Assembly (NCBI RefSeq): GCF_000420765.1
Contig: NZ_ATVO01000006.1
Span: forward strand, 62,001 to 126,000
Direction: 5' to 3'
DNA from: Sandarakinorhabdus limnophila DSM 17366
Lineage (GTDB): Bacteria; Pseudomonadota; Alphaproteobacteria; Sphingomonadales; Sphingomonadaceae
DNA length: 64,000 nt
The notes below the pieces were generated by a model. The model was not told where the DNA came from and did no database searches. It saw only the letters and a program-made list of their open reading frames with translations. Position 1 is the first letter of the stretch. Each line of letters begins with the position of its first letter. The position numbers were made by a program, and so were the translations under genes. Shown here piece by piece: positions 16,847-25,969 of the stretch.

Positions 16847-17560
16847 TCAGACAAGTTCTTCGGCGGCTTCGGCCAGCGCGTCGGGATCATGGATCTCCAC
16901 GCGGCGGCCGCCGGGCAGGCCGATCACCCCGGCATTTTTCAATCGCGTCATCTGGCGGCTGACGGTTTCGATGGTCAGGCCGAGCAGATCGGCCATTTCG
17001 CCGCGGCTCAGCGGCAGTTCGATGATGGTCACCGTTTCGCCATCGTCAACGCCGCTGCGGTGGGCGGTTTCGGTGATGAAGCCGGCAACGCGGGCCAGGG
17101 CGGTGGCCCGCGCCAGCCGGCTCAACCGGGTGCGCACCGCACCCAGTTCGGCCAGTGTGCGGCTCAACAGGGCGCGCTCCATCGCCGGATGCGCGACCAT
17201 GGTGCGTTCAACACGCGCTTGCGGAAACTGGCACAGGCTCACAGGGGTGAGTGCCACGATATCATGCGTGGCCGGGAGCGGCTGGCCACCGGCAAAGGGC
17301 GTGCCAACGAAATCGCCCGGCCATAACAGGCCCACGATCACTTCCTGCCCGGCCGGATTGATATGGCTGATCTTCATCAGGCCGCGCTGGATATTGGCGC
17401 AAATCGGCGCTTTGTCGCCGGCGTGCACAAGCGTTTCGCCGCGCGCCAGGCTGCGCTGCACACCGCAGGCGGCCAGCGGTGCCAGCTCCTCATCGGCCAG
17501 CACGCCGCACAGGGCCTGCCCACGCACACCGCATTGCTTGCAGCTGTTCCCGAAAACCAT
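16847..17560 (-). CDS. fnr: Crp/Fnr-family oxygen regulator with Fe-S ligand cysteines
   Basis: A 237-residue transcription factor. The N-terminus carries Cys7-x2-Cys10-x7-Cys18, the spacing known from the FnrN group, and a fourth cysteine, Cys110 (SLCQF), sits where E. coli FNR has Cys122. It is therefore expected to bind an oxygen-labile [4Fe-4S] cluster. The cyclic-nucleotide-like beta-roll spans roughly 20-130, a dimer helix follows, and the C-terminal helix-turn-helix LSRGEMADLLGLTIETVSRQM contains the E-x2-S-R residues that read TTGAT half sites. A matching FNR box lies at 16013-16026. The symbol is given by function; orthologues are also called fnrL or fixK. Confidence 0.88.
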   Translation of the reverse strand: MVFGNSCKQCGVRGQALCGVLADEELAPLAACGVQRSLARGETLVHAGDKAPICANIQRGLMKISHINPAGQEVIVGLLWPGDFVGTPFAGGQPLPATHDIVALTPVSLCQFPQARVERTMVAHPAMERALLSRTLAELGAVRTRLSRLARATALARVAGFITETAHRSGVDDGETVTIIELPLSRGEMADLLGLTIETVSRQMTRLKNAGVIGLPGGRRVEIHDPDALAEAAEELV

Positions 17561-17629
17561 CGTCTCTCTCCCGCGCCGATATTGGCAGGTCGGACGGGCC
17601 GTGGAATCGGGGCGGTTACGTAGGGGAAA

Positions 17630-18529
17630 TTACGCTTGCTTGGCTTTCAGCGCGATGACGAGGCCGATCAGCGCCAGCGCAATGCCGGCGACGGCCGTCA
17701 GGGTCCATTGATAGCCTTCCAGCACGGTGGAGAGCGCCATCGCCACCACCGGCACCGCCACCCCGTTCCACGCCGCCGGCCCCGCCCCCACGGTGCGGAT
17801 CAGGATGTAATAGAGGTTGAAAGCCACTGCCGAAGCCGCGATGCCCAGATAGGCGAGGCCGGCTAGATAGACGGGCGCCGTCGAAATGACCGGCGGGCCC
17901 GAAATGCCCCACGCCACCGCGCCATCGATCAGCGCGCCCCACGCCATCGCCCAGGCGATGCCAGCTTCCAGTGGCATCGCACGGCCCTGCGGCGTGGCCT
18001 GCAGCACATTGGCAACGCTGGCGGAGATGACGCCGCCGAACGCGAGGGCAAGGCCAAGGCCCATCTGTTCACCCCCAGGCTTGCCCAGATCGGGCGCAAA
18101 CAGCAGGGCGACGCCAGCGAGGCCGATGGCGCTGCCGATCATGAAGCGGCCGGTAACGCGTTGGCCGAGGAAGACGGCCGAGAGCGCCGTGTTGGTGACG
18201 AGCAGGAAAGCGAAGGTGAGGCTGACCAGGCCGGAGGCGAGATATTGTTCGGACCGGTAGACGAGATTGAAGTTGAGCACGAACTGGCTGATCGCGACGA
18301 GCAGCGCAAAACCATGCTGGCGGCCGGTGAGCCGCAAGGATTTGCCCCTGACCAGGCACAGGCCGAACATCACGGCGGCGCCCAGCGCAAAACGCCAGGT
18401 CACCGACCAGCTGGGCGGCACTTCACCCAGCTGCGTGCGGATCACGAACCAGGTGCTGCCCCAGATCAGGGTGCAGACGATGAAGGCAAACCAGGCCAGC
18501 GGGGTGAAGCGGCCTTCCGTCGTTGCCAT
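17630..18529 (-). CDS. EamA/DMT-family transporter
   Basis: A 299-residue inner-membrane protein with about ten hydrophobic helices arranged as two EamA repeats. The first repeat opens with WFAFIVCTLIWGSTWFVI, the classical EamA start, and the second with GLALAFGGVISASVANVL. The family exports amino acids and other metabolites. The ATG at 18529 forms a TGATG junction with the stop of the threonine aldolase gene, so the two are translationally coupled. An amino-acid or aldolase-product exporter would fit that pairing, but the substrate is not determined by sequence. Confidence 0.87.
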   Translation of the reverse strand: MATTEGRFTPLAWFAFIVCTLIWGSTWFVIRTQLGEVPPSWSVTWRFALGAAVMFGLCLVRGKSLRLTGRQHGFALLVAISQFVLNFNLVYRSEQYLASGLVSLTFAFLLVTNTALSAVFLGQRVTGRFMIGSAIGLAGVALLFAPDLGKPGGEQMGLGLALAFGGVISASVANVLQATPQGRAMPLEAGIAWAMAWGALIDGAVAWGISGPPVISTAPVYLAGLAYLGIAASAVAFNLYYILIRTVGAGPAAWNGVAVPVVAMALSTVLEGYQWTLTAVAGIALALIGLVIALKAKQA

Positions 18530-19548
18530 CAGCCCGACGCCAGCGCGCGGGCCAGTGCCTCGACGTGGGCGGCCGGTGTGTCCCAGCTCACCACCAGCCG
18601 AGCTTCGCCCGAACCGGCATCGCCCCAATCATAGAACTTGAAACCTTGGGCGCGCAGCCGGTCGGGTTCACCGGGGGCGAGTTGCACGAAGACTTCATTG
18701 GCCTGCACCGGGTGCAGCAGGCGATCGCTGGCGGCGGCGGCGAGCGCCTGCGCGCCGGCATTGGCGGCGCGGGCATTGCGCAGCCAGACATCATTTTCCA
18801 CCATGGCGATGATCTGCGCCGCGTTGAACCGGCCCTTGGAGGGCATCTGCCCGGCACGCTTGCGGCGCCAGCGCAACTGATCAGCAAGGCTGAGATCGAA
18901 CAGCACCAGCGCTTCGGCCGAAAGTCCGCCGTTCTTGATGCAGCCAAAGCTGATCGCATCGACGCCCACCGCCATTTCGCTTGGGTTACAGCCCAATTGC
19001 GCGACGGCATTGGCGAACCGCGCGCCATCCAGATGGACACGCCAGCCCTTTGCAGCGGCATGGGCGGTGAGCGCGGCGATTTCGGCCGGGGTGTAGACGG
19101 TGCCGCATTCGGTGGCCTGGGTGATCGAAAGCGCGCTCAGCTGCACCTGGTGCACATCGTTGCGGTGGCTGGCCAACGCGACATCCAACCCGGCCGGCGT
19201 CAGCTTGCCGTGTTCGCCGGCGCACAGCATCAGCTTGGCTCCACTAGTATAGAATTCCGGCGCGCCGCATTCATCGACATGGATATGCGCTTCGGTGTGG
19301 CAGGCCACCGCGCCCCACGGCGGCACCAGGCAGGCCAGCGCCAACGCATTGGCGGCCGTGCCGGTGCTGACCGGCAGCGCCATGCATGCGCGCCCGAACA
19401 GGGTGGTGAACAGCGCATCGAGCCGGCGGGACCAGTCATCGCCGTCATAACCCGCGTTCTGGGCTGGAGCGGCGGCGGCAAGCGCGGCCAACACTTCCGG
19501 GCAAGGCGCCGCGGCGTTGTCAGACATGAAGTTGGCGGCAAAGGTCAT
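18529..19548 (-). CDS. ltaE: Low-specificity threonine aldolase / beta-eliminating lyase
   Basis: A 339-residue fold-type I PLP enzyme that cleaves L-threonine or allo-threonine to glycine and acetaldehyde. The PLP-ring aspartate is in VHLDGARFANA (Asp174), and the Schiff-base lysine is Lys205 in FGCIKNGGLSAEA. The N-terminus MTFAANFMSDNAAAPCPEV and the ALPVSTGTAANALAL phosphate-binding segment are typical. Cytosolic. It is coupled to the downstream EamA transporter. The remnant of an outer-membrane-protein gene and its terminator-like hairpin lie just upstream, separating it from der. Confidence 0.88.
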   Translation of the reverse strand: MTFAANFMSDNAAAPCPEVLAALAAAAPAQNAGYDGDDWSRRLDALFTTLFGRACMALPVSTGTAANALALACLVPPWGAVACHTEAHIHVDECGAPEFYTSGAKLMLCAGEHGKLTPAGLDVALASHRNDVHQVQLSALSITQATECGTVYTPAEIAALTAHAAAKGWRVHLDGARFANAVAQLGCNPSEMAVGVDAISFGCIKNGGLSAEALVLFDLSLADQLRWRRKRAGQMPSKGRFNAAQIIAMVENDVWLRNARAANAGAQALAAAASDRLLHPVQANEVFVQLAPGEPDRLRAQGFKFYDWGDAGSGEARLVVSWDTPAAHVEALARALASG

Positions 19549-19656
19549 GCGGGTTCCGATAGGAAGGCAAGGGGTTGCCGGTCAATGGCACAATGCGCGC
19601 CAGGCGGCCCCTGCCCTGTGTGGCAGGTCGAAGCAGGGGGGCAGGGCCAAAAGCGA

Positions 19657-19684
19657 AACGGCGGCCCCCGAAGGGACCGCCGTT
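19657..19684 (-). terminator. Hairpin terminator-like structure behind the outer-membrane-protein remnant
   Basis: AACGGCGG and CCGCCGTT form a perfect 8-bp stem around a 12-base loop. On the minus strand a partly T-rich tail (TTTCGCTTTT) follows. It sits 29 bases beyond the stop of the 22-codon outer-membrane-protein tail. Confidence 0.55.
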
Positions 19685-19712
19685 CGTTTGTTCAGCCTTG
19701 GAGGCTTCGCGA

Positions 19713-19781
19713 TCAGAACGCGAAGTTCAGGGTGGCGCGACCGCCGTGATCGTCGTTGCGTGCGCCAATATCCGTGAAGCT
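19713..19781 (-). pseudogene. C-terminal remnant of an outer-membrane beta-barrel gene
   Basis: Twenty-two sense codons before a TGA at 19713-19715 read ...ARNDDHGG...ATLNFAF, ending in the alternating hydrophobic pattern and terminal phenylalanine that mark the last beta-strand of outer-membrane barrels (BAM recognition signal; TonB-dependent receptors and porins). The same frame has a TGA immediately upstream and no start codon. A hairpin follows. The simplest reading is that most of a receptor gene was deleted between ltaE and der, leaving its 3' end and terminator. The identity is inferred from pattern only. Confidence 0.45.
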
Positions 19782-19833
19782 TCATCGCCCTGCCCCCGTT
19801 CCGCCCCTTGTCTGTGTCCGGGGCCGGCAGCCC

Positions 19834-21261
19834 CTATTTCTTGTGATATGGGTTGCGCCCGCCGCGGAACGTCAGCCGGATCGGCAGGCCGCCAAAATCC
19901 AGATCGGTCGACAGGCTGTTGGTGAGATAGCGGGCATAGCTGGCCGGCAGACCTTCGGTGCGGTTGCCGAACACAACGAAGGTGGGCGGCCGCGTCGCGA
20001 CCTGCGTGACATAGCGCAGCTTGATGCGCACGCCGCCCGGTGCCGGCGGCGGGTTGCGATCGGTGGCGGTTTCGAACCAACGGTTGAGCGCGGAGGTCGG
20101 CACCCGCCTCGACCAGCGCTGGCGCGTCGTCATCGCCACTTCGATCAGCGTGTCGAGGCCCTTGCCGGTGGCGCCCGAACAGGTGAGCAAGGGCACACCC
20201 TTCACCTGGCTCAGACCATCGTCCAGCGCTCTCCTTACACCCTGGAACAGGCGGCTCTGGTCGTGGGCGGCATCCCACTTGTTGAGCGCGATGATCAGCG
20301 CGCGGCCTTCGGATAGCACCTTGTCGGCAATGCGCAGATCCTGCGCCTCCAGGCCCAGCGTTGAATCGAGCAGCAGCACCACGACTTCGGCAAAATCGAT
20401 GGCCAGCTTGGTATCGGCGGCCGACAGCTTTTCCAGCTTGTCGGTGACCTTGGCGCGTTTCCTGAGGCCCGCGGTATCGATCAGGCGGACGTGCTGCACA
20501 TTGCCGTCGCGGTCCACCCAGTCCCAATCAATGGCGATGGAATCGCGGGTGATGCCGGCTTCCGGCCCGGTGACGAGGCGCTGTTCACCCAGCAGCTTGT
20601 TGATCAGGGTAGACTTGCCGGCATTGGGGCGGCCGACGATGGCGAGCTTAAGCGGGCCGGGCGGCGGTTCCGGGATTTCGCTGTCTTCGTCGGCAGGCGG
20701 CGCGTCGTCGTCTTCGCTCTCGGCAACAGGGGCTTCGGCCAGAAACGGCGCCAGCGCCTGATAGAGATCAGCCAAGCCGAGGCCATGTTCGGCCGAAAGC
20801 CCGATGGGTTCGCCAAAGCCCAGTTCATGGCCTTCGTTGATGCCGGTTTCAGCCTGCATCCCTTCGGCCTTGTTGGCAACCAGCACCATCGGCACACCGC
20901 TGCGCCGCAGCCAGGCGGCGAAATGCCGATCCATCGGCGTCACCCCGGCGCGGGCGTCGTACACCAGCAGCGCCACCGTGGCGCGGCCCACCGCAGCCTC
21001 GGTCTGGGCGCGCATGCGGCCCGACAGGCTTTCCTCACTGCCGTCTTCGAAACCAGCGGTATCCACTGCGACGAAGTTCAGATCGAACAGGCTGGCCGAG
21101 CCTTCGCGGCGATCGCGCGTCACACCGGGCTGATCATCAACCAGCGCCAGGCGGCGGCCGACCAGCCGGTTGAACAGGGTGGATTTGCCGACGTTGGGGC
21201 GGCCGACGATGGCCACGCGCGGCGCGTCGACGTCGAAATCGAGAATGTTGGCAGAAGACAT
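19834..21261 (-). CDS. der: Ribosome-associated GTPase Der (EngA)
   Basis: A 475-residue protein with two consecutive GTPase domains, unique to Der. The first P-loop is GRPNVGKST near residue 21 and the second GRPNAGKST near residue 208; both have DTAG G3 motifs and NK-x-D-type G4 motifs (NKAEG in the first is atypical, NKWD in the second). An acidic linker (ESEDDDAPPADEDSE) separates the domains, and a C-terminal KH-like domain ends FRGGRNPYHKK. Der acts in assembly of the 50S ribosomal subunit. It directly follows bamB, the conserved der-bamB-yfgM arrangement of proteobacteria. Confidence 0.97.
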   Translation of the reverse strand: MSSANILDFDVDAPRVAIVGRPNVGKSTLFNRLVGRRLALVDDQPGVTRDRREGSASLFDLNFVAVDTAGFEDGSEESLSGRMRAQTEAAVGRATVALLVYDARAGVTPMDRHFAAWLRRSGVPMVLVANKAEGMQAETGINEGHELGFGEPIGLSAEHGLGLADLYQALAPFLAEAPVAESEDDDAPPADEDSEIPEPPPGPLKLAIVGRPNAGKSTLINKLLGEQRLVTGPEAGITRDSIAIDWDWVDRDGNVQHVRLIDTAGLRKRAKVTDKLEKLSAADTKLAIDFAEVVVLLLDSTLGLEAQDLRIADKVLSEGRALIIALNKWDAAHDQSRLFQGVRRALDDGLSQVKGVPLLTCSGATGKGLDTLIEVAMTTRQRWSRRVPTSALNRWFETATDRNPPPAPGGVRIKLRYVTQVATRPPTFVVFGNRTEGLPASYARYLTNSLSTDLDFGGLPIRLTFRGGRNPYHKK

Positions 21262-21288
21262 GCCGCGCGCTTTAGCAGCGCGCGGCCA

Positions 21289-22653
21289 TTAACGATAGGC
21301 TGTCAGCGAACCATCGTCGGTGAGCATGTACATCATGCCGCCTGCCACCACCGGCGGCAGATAGGCTTCGGCCTTCAGCTTGATGCTGGCCACGCGATTG
21401 CCTTCATAGGCATCAAGCGCCACCAGTTCGCGGTTGGAACTGGCCACCCACAGCCGTTCGCTGGCCAGAACCGGCCCGGCCCACAGGATCGGCCCCTTCT
21501 GCGTGCCCGGCTTGCCGTTCTTGCCCGGCTTGTCCTTCTTGAAGCGGGCGAGCCGGCTGACCCAGCGCAACTTGCCTTCGCTGCGGGTGATGCACAGCAC
21601 TTCGCCATCCACCGTGACGAGATAGAGGAACTCACCGGCAGCCCACGGCGTCCACACACCAGCAAAATTGCGTTCCCACACGCGCTGGCCCGTCGCCAGT
21701 TCCAGCGCGACCATGCGGCCACCATGGCCCACGGCAAACACCCGGCCACGATCGATCACCGGCGAACCATCGATATCGGCCAGCGCCGCCATTGCGGTCG
21801 ATCGGCCGGTCCGAGCCAACTGGTCTTCCCAAACGGTGCGGCCGGTTTCACCGCGCAGCGCCTTCAGTTCACCCGAGCAGAAACCCGCCACGACCGTATC
21901 CAGCGACACCGCCGGCGCGCCCGTGCCCAGGATGCAGGCCGGCTCCACCGTGCCGGGCACCGTCCAGCTGATCTCGCCGGTGGCACCGTCGAGCGCGTGC
22001 AGCTGATTGTCCTGGCTCAGGAAAAACACCCGCGGGCCCGAAACACTGGGCGCACCGCGCAGCGGCTGCACCAGCGGGCGTTCCCACACTTGCTTGCCGG
22101 TTTCGGCGTCATAGGCCAGCGCCAGACCATAGCCGGTGGCAACATAGACCCGGCCATCGCCATAGGCGACACCGCCGCCAAAGGCCGCGCGGCTGCCGCG
22201 CTTGGGAATCTTCACGGTGACGCGCCACGCCACGGCGCCGGATTTGGCATCAAAGGCGCTGACCTGGCCGCCGACATCAACGGTGAAAACCTTGCCGGCG
22301 CCCACCACCGGCGCGGCGTTCAGGCGCGCGGTGCCGCTGCTTCCCTTGCCGATGCTGGCGCTCCACGCCTGCGTTGGCTGTTCGGCCAGCACGAGGTGGC
22401 CGCCAACTTTCGCGGCCGAACCGCCCGGCTGGGCCCATTCCGCATTGGCTTCCGGCGGCGGCAGCACGATGGCCAGATCCTTCAGCTCGGTCTCCGCTTC
22501 CACGCGGGTTTCAAAGCTGAGGATCGGAATACGCTCCCCGATCGTCGGCGTGCGGGACCTGCCACCACCCTTCTTGAAAACGCCGCAACTGGCCAGCGCG
22601 AGGCTGGCCATGGCCACGATGGCGACGGTGCGGACTGTGCTGCGGTTGTTCAC
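21289..22653 (-). CDS. bamB: Outer membrane protein assembly factor BamB
   Basis: A 454-residue lipoprotein. The signal peptide ends in the lipobox LAS-Cys23, and the next residues GVFKK would place the mature lipid-anchored form at the outer membrane. The rest is a PQQ-like beta-propeller with repeated blades such as AVAWRVTV, QVWERPLV, EISWTVPG, TVWEDQL and RVWERNF. BamB is an accessory subunit of the BAM complex that folds outer-membrane barrels. It sits between yfgM (10 bases upstream) and der (27 bases downstream), the standard block. Confidence 0.94.
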   Translation of the reverse strand: MNNRSTVRTVAIVAMASLALASCGVFKKGGGRSRTPTIGERIPILSFETRVEAETELKDLAIVLPPPEANAEWAQPGGSAAKVGGHLVLAEQPTQAWSASIGKGSSGTARLNAAPVVGAGKVFTVDVGGQVSAFDAKSGAVAWRVTVKIPKRGSRAAFGGGVAYGDGRVYVATGYGLALAYDAETGKQVWERPLVQPLRGAPSVSGPRVFFLSQDNQLHALDGATGEISWTVPGTVEPACILGTGAPAVSLDTVVAGFCSGELKALRGETGRTVWEDQLARTGRSTAMAALADIDGSPVIDRGRVFAVGHGGRMVALELATGQRVWERNFAGVWTPWAAGEFLYLVTVDGEVLCITRSEGKLRWVSRLARFKKDKPGKNGKPGTQKGPILWAGPVLASERLWVASSNRELVALDAYEGNRVASIKLKAEAYLPPVVAGGMMYMLTDDGSLTAYR

Positions 22654-22663
22654 CTGTTATCCC

Positions 22664-23371
22664 TCATTTCGCCGGCTGGGTGTTGATGCCCAGCGTCGCG
22701 ATATCCACCCCGGCGGCAATCGCCAGCTGCGCCGCGCGGCTGCGCAAGGACGGGCTCAGCAATTCATCCTTGGCCAAGGCGATCAGGATCGGCTTGGCCA
22801 GTTCCGGCTTGCCATCCTTGAAATGGGCCACCGCCACCAGTTCACCGGCCACGCCGAACCAGGCATTGCCCGGCACCGCCAGCGGCTTCAGCTTTGCCAC
22901 CACCTCGGCCGGGCGCATCTGATCAAAACCAACGCGCACCGCCTTCACCAGCGCGGCATCGCGCAGCGGCTGCGGCAACGCGCTATCGTTTGCCACGGCG
23001 TCATACAGGCCGCGGGCCTTGGGCTTGTCACCGCCAGCCAGCGCATCATTGGCCAGTACCATGCGGGCCAACCCCGAATAGGCACCGGGGCCATCGCGGG
23101 TCATCGCTTCCAGCACCGGGCGGGCACGGGCGCCATCGCCCACTTCCAGTTGCTCGATGGCGCGGGTCAGCGCGGCACCGGCTTCGCCAGCGGCCTTTTC
23201 CTGCCTGTCCTGCCAGAACAGCCAGCCGGCAAGGCCAGCCAGCGCCAGGATCAGCGCGGCAATGGCCAGCGTGCCAAACCGCTTCCACAGGTTCGCGAGC
23301 TGCGAGCGGCGATATTCCTCGTCCACTTCACGCAGAAAGGCATCTTCGGGATTGGCAGGCGTGTTGGCCAA
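22664..23371 (-). CDS. YfgM-like tetratricopeptide-domain membrane protein
   Basis: About 235 residues. A short cytoplasmic segment (DAFLREVDEEYRRSQLANLWKRF) precedes a single transmembrane helix (GTLAIAALILALAGLAGWLFW) and a helical, TPR-like periplasmic domain ending VDIATLGINTQPAK. This is the layout of YfgM, a periplasmic chaperone partner of the Sec translocon and the BAM pathway. The start is uncertain. I prefer the TTG at 23371, with AGGAG ten bases upstream, because family members start just before this acidic segment. An ATG at 23404 with a weak ribosome site would add 11 residues. It leads into bamB and der. Confidence 0.87.
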   Translation of the reverse strand: MANTPANPEDAFLREVDEEYRRSQLANLWKRFGTLAIAALILALAGLAGWLFWQDRQEKAAGEAGAALTRAIEQLEVGDGARARPVLEAMTRDGPGAYSGLARMVLANDALAGGDKPKARGLYDAVANDSALPQPLRDAALVKAVRVGFDQMRPAEVVAKLKPLAVPGNAWFGVAGELVAVAHFKDGKPELAKPILIALAKDELLSPSLRSRAAQLAIAAGVDIATLGINTQPAK

Positions 23372-23455
23372 GGTCGTCAAGCTCCTCAAGCGTGGGAATG
23401 GCATCGCCACTCTTGCCGGGGCGTGAATGCCCGACAGCGCATCAAAGGTAAAGAC

Positions 23456-24307
23456 TTACCGATAGAGCTGCGCATCACCCGGAAAACGCCGTTCCCGCAC
23501 GGAGCCGGCATAGCGCGCCGCCGCATCGGAAATCCGCGCGGCCAGATCGTCGAAACGTTCAACGAAGCGCGGCACGCGTTCGAACATGCCCAACATGTCG
23601 TCCACCACCAGCACCTGGCCATCGCAGGTGGGCGACGCGCCGATGCCGATGGTTGGGCAGGCCACGGCCTGCGTGATGGCGACCGCCAGCGGCTCCACCA
23701 CACCTTCAACCACCAGCGCAAAGCAGCCGGCCTCGGCCACGGCCTTGGCATCATCCAGGATCTTGGCCGCTTCAGCTTCGCTGCGCCCGCGCGCGCCATA
23801 GCCGCCCAGCGCATTGACCGCCTGCGGGGTGAGGCCGACATGCGCCATCACCGGGATGCCGCGTTCACTAAGGAACTTAACCGTGGGCGCCATCACCGCG
23901 CCGCCTTCCAGCTTCACCGCCGCCGCACCGGTTTCCTGCATCACACGCGCCGCCGTGCGGAAGGCGGCCTGCGGGCTTTCTTCATAGGAACCGAAAGGCA
24001 GATCAATCACCACCACGCTGCGATAGGAACCACGAACAACTGCGGCGCCGTGCGCGATCATCATGTCGAGCGACACTTTCACCGTCGTATCGAGGCCATA
24101 GATCACCTGCCCCAGCGAATCGCCGACCAGCAGCAGATCGCAATGCGGATCGAGCAGCTGCGCCATGCGCGCGGTGTAAGCGGTGAGCATCACGATCGGC
24201 TCACCGCCCTTGCGCTTCTGGATGGCCGGCACTGTAAGGCGGCGCACGGGCTCCGGCACCGGGTGGGCGCGGCTTGTTGCGGTGTCCAGCGTGAAGGTGG
24301 TGCTCAT
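23456..24307 (-). CDS. panB: 3-methyl-2-oxobutanoate hydroxymethyltransferase
   Basis: A 283-residue TIM-barrel enzyme that makes ketopantoate from 2-oxoisovalerate and methylene-tetrahydrofolate, the first committed step of pantothenate (coenzyme A) synthesis. Family motifs are visible: [23 protein letters not shown] with the Mg-binding Asp, [45 protein letters not shown] and [20 protein letters not shown]. The ATG at 24307 (MSTTFTLD) is chosen over upstream in-frame codons that encode Gly/Arg-rich sequence. Cytosolic. It is 84 bases upstream of yfgM and divergent from a transporter gene. Confidence 0.95.
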   Translation of the reverse strand: MSTTFTLDTATSRAHPVPEPVRRLTVPAIQKRKGGEPIVMLTAYTARMAQLLDPHCDLLLVGDSLGQVIYGLDTTVKVSLDMMIAHGAAVVRGSYRSVVVIDLPFGSYEESPQAAFRTAARVMQETGAAAVKLEGGAVMAPTVKFLSERGIPVMAHVGLTPQAVNALGGYGARGRSEAEAAKILDDAKAVAEAGCFALVVEGVVEPLAVAITQAVACPTIGIGASPTCDGQVLVVDDMLGMFERVPRFVERFDDLAARISDAAARYAGSVRERRFPGDAQLYR

Positions 24308-24505
24308 GGCCGGGCCTTTACCCCCCCGGCCCCTGCACATCAACCAGACTGCTTGGCCGCCGACCGTACGATCCGATCGCCTTGGCAGCGCACAGGCTGA
24401 AGGCGGCGGTCAGACCGGCTTTACAGGCCGCCCTTCCCCGCTGATAGTGCAGCACAAAGTGGCCAACGCCGGCGCATGATCGGCAACGCCAAGGGGACGA
24501 TCAGC

Positions 24506-25948
24506 ATGGCAGCAGCTGCAGCCGAACATTCCGACAAGCCGGGCCTGGGGACGCGCATCGCCTATGGCTTTGGCGCCGGTGCCTATGGCGTCAAGGATGG
24601 TGGCTTCAGCTATTTCCTGCTGCTGTTCTACAGTCAGGTGATCGGGGTGGATGCGCGGCTGGTGGGCCTGGCCATCACCATCGCGCTGGTGATCGATGCG
24701 GTTGCCGATCCGGTCATCGGTTATTGGTCGGATAATCTGCGCTCGCGCTGGGGGCGGCGGCACCCGTTCCTCTATGCTTCGGCGCTGCCCACCGCTGCGA
24801 CCTATTTCCTGATCTGGGATCCGCCAGCCGGCTGGTCGCAGACTTCGCTGTTCTGGTATCTTCTGGGGCTGGCCACGCTGATCCGCATCAGCATCAGTTT
24901 CTATGAAATTCCCAGCACCGCGCTCGGGCCAGAACTGGCGCGCAGCTATGATGAACGCAGCGCGCTGTTCGGCTGGCGGCTGTTCTTTGCCTGGGTGATC
25001 GGCAGCATCATGACGGTGGCGAATTTCACCCTGATCTTCCCGGCCTTTGTCACAGCGGCTATCCCCAACGGCCAGTTCAACCGCGATTCCTATCAGCTCT
25101 ATGGCCTGATCGCTTCGGCGTTGATCTTCGTGGCGATCATTGTCTCCGCGCTGGGCACGCACAGCCACATCAAGCATCTGCGCGCTGCCCCGGCCCAGCG
25201 CGCGCTGGGCCTGAAGGCGATCTTCGGCGAGATTTTCGAAACCATCGCCAATCGCGATTTCTCCGCGCTGTTCATGGCGGCGCTGTTCGGCGCCATCGCC
25301 ACCGGCATCTCGGCTTCGCTCAGCTTCTATTTCTCAGCCTATTTCTGGGGTTTCAGTTCCGAACAGATCGGGCTGATCACCATGAGCGTGTTCCTTTCTG
25401 CCGCCATCGGCGGGGCCATGTCACCCGTTGTCAGCCGCACGCTGGGAAAGCAGCGCGGAGCGGTGGTGATCGGTCTGTTGGCCGGTATCGTGCTGCCGCT
25501 GCCGATCATCCTGCGGCTGTTCGGGCTGCTGCCGCCCAACGGCGATCCGGCGATCTTCTGGATCGTGTTCTTCGTCACCATGATCGATGTTGGCCTGATC
25601 ATCTGTTTCCAAGCGCTCACGGCCTCGATGCTGGCCGATCTCGTCGAACAGGCTGAAGTGCGCACCGGCCGGCGCAACGAGGGCATTTTCTTTGCCGCCA
25701 ACACCTTCATCCGCAAGGCCGTGCAGGGCCTGGGCGTGATGGCCGCCAGCTTCGTGCTGACCCTGGCGCAATTCCCCAAAGGCGCCAATCCAAGCCAGGT
25801 TCCCGAGTCCAGCCTGTGGCAGCTGGGCGCGACCTATGTGCCGGCGATCTGGCTGGTGTGGGCGCTGATGATCTTCGCCGTGTCGCGCTATCGCCTCAGC
25901 CGTGCCGGGCACGAAGCCAATCTGGCCACGTTGGCAGAACGGGGCTAG
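24506..25948 (+). CDS. MFS transporter of the glycoside-pentoside-hexuronide:cation symporter type
   Basis: A 480-residue inner-membrane protein with about twelve hydrophobic helices. The N-terminal signature AYGFGAGAYGVKDGGFSYFL and the loop VADPVIGYWSDNLRSRWGRRHPF, with its D-P and R-x-GRR-P-F elements, are diagnostic of GPH (MelB-like) sodium/proton-sugar symporters. The ATG at 24506 is preferred because AGGGGA lies 9 bases upstream; an in-frame ATG at 24476 would add ten residues. Substrate could be a glycoside, a uronide or an unrelated solute, since many alphaproteobacterial members are uncharacterised. No sugar-metabolism gene adjoins it. Confidence 0.88.
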   Translation: MAAAAAEHSDKPGLGTRIAYGFGAGAYGVKDGGFSYFLLLFYSQVIGVDARLVGLAITIALVIDAVADPVIGYWSDNLRSRWGRRHPFLYASALPTAATYFLIWDPPAGWSQTSLFWYLLGLATLIRISISFYEIPSTALGPELARSYDERSALFGWRLFFAWVIGSIMTVANFTLIFPAFVTAAIPNGQFNRDSYQLYGLIASALIFVAIIVSALGTHSHIKHLRAAPAQRALGLKAIFGEIFETIANRDFSALFMAALFGAIATGISASLSFYFSAYFWGFSSEQIGLITMSVFLSAAIGGAMSPVVSRTLGKQRGAVVIGLLAGIVLPLPIILRLFGLLPPNGDPAIFWIVFFVTMIDVGLIICFQALTASMLADLVEQAEVRTGRRNEGIFFAANTFIRKAVQGLGVMAASFVLTLAQFPKGANPSQVPESSLWQLGATYVPAIWLVWALMIFAVSRYRLSRAGHEANLATLAERG

Positions 25949-25969
25949 CGCGCCCCATATCGGCGCCCG

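Noticed and set aside
20491-24400. Two plus-strand open frames of more than 700 codons over der, bamB, yfgM and panB
   Set aside because: Both are antisense to well-identified genes, are rich in Arg, His and Gly, and have no domain or plausible start.
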